Shown in pieces: positions 6,920 to 12,403 of a stretch of DNA of 12,403 bases. This DNA is from Pseudomonadota bacterium (lineage in GTDB: Bacteria > Pseudomonadota > Gammaproteobacteria > Xanthomonadales > Xanthomonadaceae): assembly GCA_023423855.1 (NCBI GenBank), contig JAFAEU010000294.1, forward strand, positions 1-12,403, in the 5' to 3' direction. The notes under the pieces are model-generated. The model made no database searches. It worked only from the letters and a program-made list of their open reading frames with translations, and was not told the DNA's origin. Every line of letters begins with the position of its first letter. Position 1 is the stretch's first letter. The position numbers and the translations under genes are program-made.

Positions 6920-7621
6920 GTGCTGCTGCAGCCGCATCCGGGCATCCGCGTCGGGAAGCGTTCGATCGGCGCCGAGGGCGCGCCGCTGCTGGTCATCGAC
7001 CAGGCGGTGTCCGACCCCGACCGCCTGGTGCGCAAGGCCGCGCGCGGCCACTTCACGCCGCAGGGCGCGCTGTTCCCTGGCTTGCGGATCCGCGCGCCGC
7101 TCTCCTATGAGGTCTTCCTCGAACGGCTGATCCGGCCGCTGCTGGCCGAGCACTTCGGGCTGCCGCCGCAGGGCCGCTTCGCCTTCCCGATGTGCCACTA
7201 CTCGCTGGTGACCCTGCCGCCGGAGAAGCTGGTGTTCCTGCAGCGGGTGCCGCACGTCGACTCGGTGCAGCAAAACGGGCTGGCCACGGTGCACTACCTG
7301 TTCCGCGGCGACTGGGGCGGGACCGCGTTCTACCGCCACCGCGCCACCGGCTTCGAGGTCGTGGACGAGGCGCGCCGGGAGACCTACCAGCAGACGCTGC
7401 AGGACGAAAGCCGGCGTGAGGACGCGACCGACGGCGGCTACATCAACGGCGACTCGCCCCTGTTCGAGCGCATCGACAGCGTCGACGGCGCGTACAACCG
7501 CCTGGTGGTCTACCGGCGCAACTCGCTGCATTCGGGCAACATCGACAGCCATCGGGTGCCGCCGGCCGACGTGCAGGCCGGGCGGCTGTCGATCAACAGC
7601 TTCATCGACGTGCTGTCCTGA
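6920..7621 (+). CDS. DUF6445 family protein, 2OG-Fe(II) oxygenase-like
   Basis: A 233-residue protein resembling the DUF6445 family that accompanies tryptophan halogenases and SapC proteins. The start is GTG at 6920 (V-L-L-Q-P-H-P-G-I-R), with AGGA 9 nt upstream and only 11 nt after the halogenase stop. The frame is open much further upstream, but that part is a shadow of the halogenase gene. The sequence shows a prolyl-hydroxylase-like metal site: H112-V-D114 (RVPHVDS), a distal H204 (NSLHSGN) and R222-L-S224 (GRLSINSF), the usual RxS placed to bind the 2-oxoglutarate carboxylate. HYLFRGDWGGTAFYRH matches the central strands of the double-stranded beta-helix fold. No signal peptide is seen, so it is probably cytoplasmic. 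It may hydroxylate a pathway intermediate or a peptide; this is inference. It is the last gene of the set, followed by a palindromic repeat. Confidence 0.85.
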   Translation: MLLQPHPGIRVGKRSIGAEGAPLLVIDQAVSDPDRLVRKAARGHFTPQGALFPGLRIRAPLSYEVFLERLIRPLLAEHFGLPPQGRFAFPMCHYSLVTLPPEKLVFLQRVPHVDSVQQNGLATVHYLFRGDWGGTAFYRHRATGFEVVDEARRETYQQTLQDESRREDATDGGYINGDSPLFERIDSVDGAYNRLVVYRRNSLHSGNIDSHRVPPADVQAGRLSINSFIDVLS

Positions 7622-7650
7622 CCGATCCCGCGTCCGCGACATGAAGATGC

Positions 7651-7726
7651 CGTCACCCCGCGAAGGCGGGGATCCATTTTGACTTTCGGGCAAAGACACT
7701 GGATCCCCGCCTTCGCGGGGATGACG
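7651..7726. repeat. Palindromic intergenic repeat (CCCCGCGAAGGCGGGGATCC type)
   Basis: Inverted arms 7651-7676 and 7700-7726 match over 26 bp, with one extra T in the right arm (CGTCACCCCG versus CGTCATCCCCG), around a 23-nt loop. This is a very common dispersed repeat of GC-rich beta- and gammaproteobacteria. Each arm also contains its own small hairpin (CCCCGCnnnnGCGGGG). It lies 29 nt after the DUF6445 stop and may protect the 3' end or help end transcription, but it has no T-tract. Confidence 0.85.
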
Positions 7727-7781
7727 GTATTCCCTCGTCGCGGGGACGGCAGCGACAGAACCTCGCGCATCGGCGCCCCGG

Positions 7782-7787
7782 TAGAAT
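7782..7787 (+). promoter_or_regulatory. Candidate -10 box for uvrD
   Basis: TAGAAT matches five of six bases of TATAAT and lies 6 nt before the uvrD ATG at 7794. A start of transcription 6-7 nt after it would fall at or next to the ATG, implying a leaderless or nearly leaderless mRNA. There is also no Shine-Dalgarno before this ATG. No good -35 box is seen at the standard spacing, so the call is tentative. Confidence 0.4.
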
Positions 7788-7793
7788 GCACAC

Positions 7794-9974
7794 ATGGATG
7801 TCTCGCACCTGCTCGACGGGCTGAATCCGGCCCAGCGTGAAGCCGTTTCCGCCCCCCCGGGCCACTACCTCGTCCTCGCCGGCGCCGGCAGCGGCAAGAC
7901 CCGCGTGCTCACCCACCGCATCGCCTGGCTCAACGAGGTGGTCGGGGTGGCGGCGCACGGCATCTTCGCGGTGACCTTCACCAACAAGGCCGCCGCCGAG
8001 ATGCGCCACCGCATTGACGCGCAGCTGCGCCACGGCTCGCGCGGCCTGTGGATCGGCACCTTCCATGGCCTCGCCCACCGCCTGCTGCGCCTGCACTGGC
8101 AGGACGCAAAGCTGCCCGAGGGCTTCCAGATCCTCGACAGCGACGACCAGCTGCGCCTGGTCAAGCGCGTCGTGCAGCAGCTGGAGTTCGACGACGCGCG
8201 CTTCCCGCCGCGGCAGATCGCGTGGTGGATCAACGCGCAGAAGGACGAGGGGCGGCGGCCGCAGCACATCCAGTCCGGCGGCGACGAGTGGTCGGAGGTG
8301 ATGCTCAAGAGCTACGCCCTGTACCAGGAGCGCTGCGACCGCGCGGGGCTGGTGGACTTCGCCGAGATCCTGCTGCGCGCGCACGAGCTGCTGCGCGACA
8401 ATCCGCCGCTGCTGGCGCACTACCGGCAGCGCTTCGGGCAGCTGCTGGTGGACGAGTTCCAGGACACCAACGCCATCCAGTACGGCTTCGTCCGCCTGCT
8501 CGCGGGCGACAGCGGGCAGGTGTTCGTGGTCGGCGACGACGACCAGTCGATCTACGGCTGGCGCGGCGCCAAGGTCGAGAACATGCAGCGCTTCCTGCGT
8601 GACTTCCCGGGCGCGCAGACGATCCGGCTGGAGCAGAACTACCGCTCCAGCGCCAATATCCTCAATGCGGCGAACGCGGTGATCGCGCACAACCCCGATC
8701 GCCTCGGCAAGCAGCTGTGGACCGACAGCGGCGAGGGCGAGCCGATCGACCTGTACGCGGCCTACAACGAGATCGACGAGGCGCGCTTCGTGGTCGAGCG
8801 TGTCGCGCAGTGGGTCCGCGATGGCGGCAGCCACGGCGAATGCGCGGTGCTTTACCGTAGCAACGCGCAGTCGCGCGCGTTCGAGGAAACGCTGCTGGCC
8901 GAGCAGGTGCCGTACCGCGTCTACGGCGGCGTGCGCTTCTTCGAGCGTGCCGAGGTCAAGGACACCCTGGCCTACCTGCGGCTGGTGGCCAACCGCGCCG
9001 ACGACGCGGCCTTCGAGCGCGCGGTCAACACGCCCGCGCGCGGCATCGGCGAGCGCACGCTCGACGAGGTGCGGCGGCTGGCGCGCGGCGCGGGCGTGTC
9101 GCTGTGGGAGGCGTCGCTGCGCGTGCAGCAGGGCAGTGCGCTGCAGGCGCGCGCGCGCAACGCGCTGACCGGTTTCCATGCGCTGGTCGACGCGCTCGAC
9201 GGCGAGGTGGCCGAGCTGCCGCTCAAGGACAAGATCGACCACGTGCTGCTGCGCTCGGGCCTGCGCCTGCACTACACCAACGAATCCAAGGGTGCCGCGG
9301 ACTCGCGCGTGGACAACCTCGACGAACTGGTCTCGGTGGCCTCGCGCTTCGTCAAGGGCGACGAGGACGATGCCGCGCAGCTGAGCGAACTGGTCGCCTT
9401 CCTCGCCTATGCCGCGCTGGAGGCGGGCGAAGGGCAGGCGCAGGCCGGCGAGGACGGCGTGCAGCTGATGACCCTGCACAGCGCCAAGGGCCTGGAGTTC
9501 CCGCTGGTGTTCCTCGCCGGCATGGAGGAAGGCCTGTTCCCGAACGCGCGCTCGGTGGAGGAAAGCGGGCGGCTGGAGGAAGAGCGGCGCCTGGCCTACG
9601 TCGGCATCACCCGTGCGCGCCAGAAGCTGGTGCTCAGCTACGCCGAATCGCGGCGCCTGCACGGCCAGGACATGTATGGCGTGCCCTCGCGCTTCCTGCG
9701 CGAGATCCCGTCGCCGCTGCTGCACGAGGTGCGCCCGCGCGTGCAGGTCTCGCGGCCTGCTTTCGCGCCGCGCCCGCGCCGCGACTGGGGCCACGCCGCG
9801 CTCGACGAATCGCCGGGCCTCAGGCTCGGCCAGAACGTGGTGCACGCGAAGTTCGGCAGCGGCGTGGTCACCGACCTCGAAGGCAGCGGCGCGCATGCGC
9901 GCGTGCAGGTGAACTTCGACGAGGCCGGGAGCAAGTGGCTGGTGCTGGCCTACGCCAACCTGTCCCCGGCGTGA
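7794..9974 (+). CDS. uvrD: DNA helicase II, UvrD (SF1A 3'-5' helicase)
   Basis: An ATP-driven 3'-5' DNA helicase that removes the incised strand in UvrABC nucleotide excision repair, unwinds nicked DNA in MutHLS mismatch repair and clears RecA filaments and stalled RNA polymerase. It has 726 residues, close to the 720 of E. coli UvrD. Motifs in order are the Q-motif region LNPAQREAV; Walker A AGAGSGKT (29-36); VTFTNKAAAEM; GTFHGLAHRLLR; Walker B VDEFQDT (219-225); GDDDQSIYGWRGA (247-259); LEQNYRSS; VNTPARGIGERT; LMTLHSAKGLEF; and EEERRLAYVGITRAR. The C-terminus (GQNVVHAKFGSGVVTDLEG...) is the Tudor-like fold of UvrD/PcrA that contacts RNA polymerase. These features separate it from Rep, which lacks that tail. 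The gene stands alone between two palindromic repeats and is convergent with the downstream amidohydrolase. SOS regulation is known for E. coli uvrD, but no LexA box is evident in the short upstream region. Confidence 0.96.
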   Translation: MDVSHLLDGLNPAQREAVSAPPGHYLVLAGAGSGKTRVLTHRIAWLNEVVGVAAHGIFAVTFTNKAAAEMRHRIDAQLRHGSRGLWIGTFHGLAHRLLRLHWQDAKLPEGFQILDSDDQLRLVKRVVQQLEFDDARFPPRQIAWWINAQKDEGRRPQHIQSGGDEWSEVMLKSYALYQERCDRAGLVDFAEILLRAHELLRDNPPLLAHYRQRFGQLLVDEFQDTNAIQYGFVRLLAGDSGQVFVVGDDDQSIYGWRGAKVENMQRFLRDFPGAQTIRLEQNYRSSANILNAANAVIAHNPDRLGKQLWTDSGEGEPIDLYAAYNEIDEARFVVERVAQWVRDGGSHGECAVLYRSNAQSRAFEETLLAEQVPYRVYGGVRFFERAEVKDTLAYLRLVANRADDAAFERAVNTPARGIGERTLDEVRRLARGAGVSLWEASLRVQQGSALQARARNALTGFHALVDALDGEVAELPLKDKIDHVLLRSGLRLHYTNESKGAADSRVDNLDELVSVASRFVKGDEDDAAQLSELVAFLAYAALEAGEGQAQAGEDGVQLMTLHSAKGLEFPLVFLAGMEEGLFPNARSVEESGRLEEERRLAYVGITRARQKLVLSYAESRRLHGQDMYGVPSRFLREIPSPLLHEVRPRVQVSRPAFAPRPRRDWGHAALDESPGLRLGQNVVHAKFGSGVVTDLEGSGAHARVQVNFDEAGSKWLVLAYANLSPA

Positions 9975-9991
9975 TCCTCCGCCCTGGTTCA

Positions 9992-10067
9992 CGCAGGAGC
10001 GCCTTCAGGCGCGATACCCTTTCCTCGGTTTCCTCGGAAACGCATCGCGCCTGAAGGCGCTCCTGCG
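9992..10067. repeat. Perfect palindromic REP-like repeat between convergent genes
   Basis: Arms 9992-10015 and 10044-10067 are perfect 24-bp inverted copies (core AGGAGCGCCTTCAGGCGCGA) with a 28-nt loop. Each arm contains the inner inverted repeat GCGCCTTCAGGCGC. This AGGAGCG...GCGA form is a familiar REP-type element of Xanthomonadaceae and pseudomonads. It fills most of the 101-nt gap between the stops of uvrD (9974) and the amidohydrolase (10076), where it may act as a bidirectional transcription end or mRNA-stabilising hairpin. Confidence 0.88.
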
Positions 10068-10075
10068 CGGTGCGG

Positions 10076-11713
10076 TCAGAACGCCGGATCGCGCCAGACG
10101 ACATCACCGCCGATCACGGTCAGCAGGCTGCGGGTCTTCGGCAGGTCCTGCGCCGGAACCGCGGCTTCGTCGAGCACGTCCTGCGACAGCACCGCGAGGT
10201 CGGCGAGGTAACCCGGCGCGAGCCGCCCTTTCTCGTGTTCCTTGAACTCGGCGTAGGCTGAGCCTTCGGTGTAGGCGCGCAGCGCCTGTTCGCGGGTCAG
10301 CGCCTGGTCCGGCCGCGTGGCCGGCGCGGTGGCGAACAGCAGGTTCAGCCACGGGTTGGACGGGCCGTCGCTGCCCAGCGCCAGCGGGATGCCGGCGGCG
10401 AGCAGGTCCGACAGCGGCGAGAAGTGGTTTTCGCGGATCAGGGCGAAGGCCGGATGGTCCGGCGGGATCATGAAGTGCGATGGGTTCTGTACCACGATCA
10501 GGCCGAACGCCGCCGCGCGCGACAGCAGGTCGGGCGCCAGTCCGTCGCCGTGCTCGAACCGCACCCGCTTGCCGCGCCAGTCCTCCGGCGGCGCGATCGC
10601 GGCCATCGCGTCCAGCGTGGCCTCGATGGCCGCATCGCCGATGACGTGCAGCAGGAGCTGGTCGTCGCGGGCGAGGGTTTCCTCCAGCATCGCGCGCATG
10701 TCGTCGCGACTGAAGTTGAGCCGGCCGTTGCTGCCGTCGGGATAGGGCTTGCGCCACGGCGAGGCCTGTTCGACGCCCGTGCCGTCGAGGATCCACTTGG
10801 TGCCGGAAACCTCGACGCGGGTGCCGGGCAGCGTGCGCGGCAGGTCGAGGTCGGGAACGCGGGTGCCCTCGCTCGCCACGCCCGGAAAGCGGATCGCGCG
10901 CAGGCGCTGTGGCGCACCCGATCGCTTCCACAGGTCGATGATCTCCGGCAGCGGTAGCCACGACATGCTCTGCACCGAGGTGACGCCCGACCGGGTAGCC
11001 TGGTCCGCATAGGCGCGCAGGCGCCCGATCTCGGTCTCGTCGCCGGGGCGCGGATACGCCCGGGTCGTCTTCCAGCCCGCGTACTCGAACACGCGGCCGT
11101 CGAACCCGCCGTTCGCGTCCTCGCCGTACCAGCCACCGGGCACCGGAACCGCGGGGTCGACGCGCAGCGCCCGCACGGCGGCGCTGTTGAGCAGCAGGCC
11201 GTGCCCGGTGAACACCGACAGCGCCACCGGCCGCGTCGGCTGCAGCGTGTCCAGCCGCGCGCGGTTCCAGGCCGGGTCGGTGAACACGTAGCTGCCGATC
11301 TGGCCGCGGATCCATTCGTCGTCCGTCGTCGGTTGCGCAGACAGCGCCGCTTCGACGTCGGCGCCGGCGGGATCCGGCTCCGGCAGGTCGAGGCGGGTGC
11401 CGGGGGACGGCTGCCAGCCGAGATGCTCGTGCGCATCGTTGATGCCGGGAACCACGCGGCGGCCGTGCAGGTCGATGCGCTCGCTGTCCGCGCCGGCCAG
11501 TGCGAGCACGGTTTCATCGTCGCCGACCGCGACGATGCGGTCGCCGCGGATCGCGAGCGCAGCCGCTTCCGGCCGCTGCGGATCGCCGGTGAAGAACTTG
11601 CCGTTGTGCAGGATCAGGTCCGGCGCGGATCGCGGCCCGTCGCCGGCGTGGGTGAAGGCCGCGGCGCCGAGCAGGGCGAGCACGGAAAACAGGCGAAGCA
11701 GTGGCGGTCTCAT
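10076..11713 (-). CDS. Exported amidohydrolase-3 family metal-dependent hydrolase
   Basis: A 545-residue amidohydrolase (PF07969, YtcJ-like) with a TIM-barrel metal site, predicted to hydrolyse amide-type bonds; the substrate is unknown. The N-terminus is a signal peptide: MRPP-LLR, a hydrophobic stretch FSVLALLGAAAF, and a likely cleavage after A23 (THA/GDG), so it acts in the periplasm or outside. The composite-domain start PDLILHNGKFFTGD (31-44) is typical. Metal ligands visible are H95-E-H97 in GINDAHEH, K306 (TKWILDGTG) as candidate carboxylated lysine or catalytic residue, H356 (LLHVIGDAA), H388 (RFEHGD) and D449 (LGSDGPSNPW). The end (KGRLAPGYLADLAVLSQD) is the usual return to the beta-sandwich. 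The ATG at 11713 is preceded by GGGAGG 8 nt away. It is divergent from an AraC-type regulator, which may control it, and convergent with uvrD. Confidence 0.93.
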   Translation of the reverse strand: MRPPLLRLFSVLALLGAAAFTHAGDGPRSAPDLILHNGKFFTGDPQRPEAAALAIRGDRIVAVGDDETVLALAGADSERIDLHGRRVVPGINDAHEHLGWQPSPGTRLDLPEPDPAGADVEAALSAQPTTDDEWIRGQIGSYVFTDPAWNRARLDTLQPTRPVALSVFTGHGLLLNSAAVRALRVDPAVPVPGGWYGEDANGGFDGRVFEYAGWKTTRAYPRPGDETEIGRLRAYADQATRSGVTSVQSMSWLPLPEIIDLWKRSGAPQRLRAIRFPGVASEGTRVPDLDLPRTLPGTRVEVSGTKWILDGTGVEQASPWRKPYPDGSNGRLNFSRDDMRAMLEETLARDDQLLLHVIGDAAIEATLDAMAAIAPPEDWRGKRVRFEHGDGLAPDLLSRAAAFGLIVVQNPSHFMIPPDHPAFALIRENHFSPLSDLLAAGIPLALGSDGPSNPWLNLLFATAPATRPDQALTREQALRAYTEGSAYAEFKEHEKGRLAPGYLADLAVLSQDVLDEAAVPAQDLPKTRSLLTVIGGDVVWRDPAF

Positions 11714-11721
11714 GATCTCGG

Positions 11722-11727
11722 CCTCCC
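11722..11727 (-). promoter_or_regulatory. Ribosome binding site of the amidohydrolase gene
   Basis: On the minus strand GGGAGG lies 8 nt before the ATG whose first base is 11713. It is a strong Shine-Dalgarno that confirms the start giving the complete signal peptide. Confidence 0.75.
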
Positions 11728-11783
11728 GGAAGCGGTCGGGCTTGTCTGCAGCAGGACCCTAACCGGCCTGCTCGCGCCCGTAT

Positions 11784-11892
11784 TTCGGAATCGTGCTGTT
11801 TTCGCCACGCAAGCGCCCCGCGGGGCGCGCGTCCGGCCGTCGACCCGGACCGCCCGGGGACGCCGGGCCTTCGGGATCCTGCTATTTTCCCG
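11784..11892. repeat. Imperfect 23-bp direct repeat, candidate operator pair
   Basis: The segments 11784-11806 and 11870-11892 match at 18 of 23 positions and share TTCGGnATCnTGCTnTTTTC in the same orientation, with starts 86 bp apart. One lies 71 bp upstream of the amidohydrolase start, the other 34 bp upstream of the AraC-type gene. AraC-family proteins bind asymmetric sites, often in direct repeat, so these are plausible binding sites of the adjacent regulator. TATTTT in the second copy could instead belong to a -10 element. Confidence 0.5.
11813..11828. repeat. Perfect 16-bp GC palindrome in the divergent promoter region
   Basis: GCGCCCCGCGGGGCGC is identical to its reverse complement. 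It is followed by a second short inverted pair, GTCCGG (11831-11836) and CCGGAC (11845-11850). Both lie between the two direct repeats. It could be a dimeric regulator site or simply a GC-rich chance structure. Confidence 0.45.
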
Positions 11893-11916
11893 GCGAGTCC
11901 CTGTTCTTCCCGTCCC

Positions 11917-11921
11917 GGAGG
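11917..11921 (+). promoter_or_regulatory. Ribosome binding site of the AraC-type gene
   Basis: GGAGG lies 4 nt before ATG 11926 and 10 nt before the in-frame ATG 11932. Either may be the true start; spacing does not decide, since one is slightly short and the other slightly long. Confidence 0.6.
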
Positions 11922-11925
11922 CGCC

Positions 11926-12403
11926 ATGCCGATGGACCTCGCACCGGCGGCCCTGGGCCGGATACCGCCGTCCATGCAGCACCTCGTGCTGCGTCGCGGG
12001 CAATGGTCGCTGTGCGCGATGGAGCATTCGCGGATCGACGCCGTCCGCATCGACGACCCCGGCGCGCCCTTCCACCACCTGTCGCTGCCGCTGGGCGCGC
12101 GGCTGCCGAGGATGGGCATGCAGATCGACGGACGTCGCCGGTGCGCGAACCCCGGCCGCGACGGGATCGGCGTCATCGAGGCCAACGTCGCCGGGGTCAG
12201 CTGGTGGGACGGCACGCTCGAGTCCGCCTGTTTCTATTTCATGCCGCGGGCGTTGGACGTCGCGCTGGGGCTGGAGCCGGGCGAGGATGCGCACGACCTT
12301 CGCTCGACCGTCGACCGGCACGCCCCGGTCGTCGCGCACCTGCTGCGCGTCCTGCTCGCCGATGCCGCCGCGGGGCAGCCGCACGGCGCGCTGGTCGGCG
12401 ACG
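11926..12403 (+). CDS. AraC-family transcriptional regulator, N-terminal part, cut by window end
   Basis: An open frame of 159 codons with no stop before the window edge. It begins MPMDLAPAALGRIPPSMQHL and continues with EHSRIDAVRIDDPGAPFHHLSLPL. The segments ESACFYFMPRALDVALG and PHGALVGD resemble the N-terminal sensing domain of AraC-type regulators, in which two helix-turn-helix motifs follow after about residue 190; that part is missing here. GGAGG precedes the start, with ATG 11932 as an alternative. The gene is divergent from the amidohydrolase across 212 nt, the typical arrangement of a regulator and its target. The effector is unknown. The family call rests on overall resemblance of the N-terminal domain, because the diagnostic DNA-binding part lies outside the window. 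Confidence 0.75.
   Translation, partial: MPMDLAPAALGRIPPSMQHLVLRRGQWSLCAMEHSRIDAVRIDDPGAPFHHLSLPLGARLPRMGMQIDGRRRCANPGRDGIGVIEANVAGVSWWDGTLESACFYFMPRALDVALGLEPGEDAHDLRSTVDRHAPVVAHLLRVLLADAAAGQPHGALVGD

Noticed and set aside
3185..7726. The two palindromes around the four-gene set as ends of a mobile element
   Set aside because: Their sequences are unrelated, there is no transposase or integrase in between, and base composition does not visibly change. They look like independent dispersed repeats.
7653..9992. A 779-codon open frame on the minus strand
   Set aside because: It lies opposite uvrD, whose motifs are complete, and its translation is Arg/Ala/Val/His-rich without any family motif. 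It is a high-GC antisense shadow.
3185..10067. CRISPR array suspicion from repeated palindromes
   Set aside because: The three palindromes differ in sequence and are kilobases apart, with no regular spacers and no cas genes.
11514..12384. Minus-strand frames of 224 and 233 codons covering the intergenic region and the AraC-type gene
   Set aside because: They are antisense to the plus-strand regulator frame that begins after GGAGG at 11926 and shows family-like segments. The minus frames are Arg/Pro-rich without motifs.

Overview
The window is GC-rich proteobacterial DNA with dense, mostly plus-strand coding. The TonB-dependent receptor (TBDR) type, the SapC / tryptophan-halogenase / DUF6445 gene set, the heptamer tandem repeat and the palindromic intergenic repeats together suggest Xanthomonadaceae/Lysobacteraceae (a Lysobacter-, Luteimonas- or Xanthomonas-like organism). 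This placement rests on recognised gene content and repeats, not on a database search.

Left part (1-7621) is one functional neighbourhood. A large TBDR, cut at its 5' end, runs to 3092 and is followed by a strong intrinsic terminator (3132-3163). After a 300-nt gap with a long palindromic repeat come four tightly packed genes: a SapC-family protein (3410-4165), a cupin-8/JmjC-like protein (4177-5199), a flavin-dependent 'tryptophan' halogenase (5289-6908) and a DUF6445 2OG-Fe(II)-oxygenase-like protein starting with GTG (6920-7621). Two junctions are only 11 nt. The other (cupin to halogenase) is 89 nt and carries a heptamer repeat and an inverted repeat. The inferred logic is outer-membrane uptake of a ligand by the TBDR and its modification by a halogenase flanked by two putative iron-dependent oxygenases. 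The substrate cannot be read from the sequence. The halogenase keeps the expected catalytic Lys79 and Glu358, but its WxWxIP motif reads W-H-W-K-I-A.

Middle part (7622-10075): a palindromic repeat and a possible leaderless-type promoter precede a complete uvrD helicase gene (7794-9974). A perfect 24-bp-arm palindrome lies between uvrD and the convergent gene downstream.

Right part (10076-12403): a secreted or exported amidohydrolase-3 family metal-dependent hydrolase on the minus strand (10076-11713) is divergent from an AraC-type regulator that runs off the window end (11926-12403+). Their 212-nt shared upstream region contains an imperfect 23-bp direct repeat and a perfect 16-bp palindrome, which are plausible operator elements.

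The most interesting unit is the TBDR-SapC-JmjC-halogenase-DUF6445 neighbourhood. Its components are known families, but its biochemical purpose is, as far as I know, not established.
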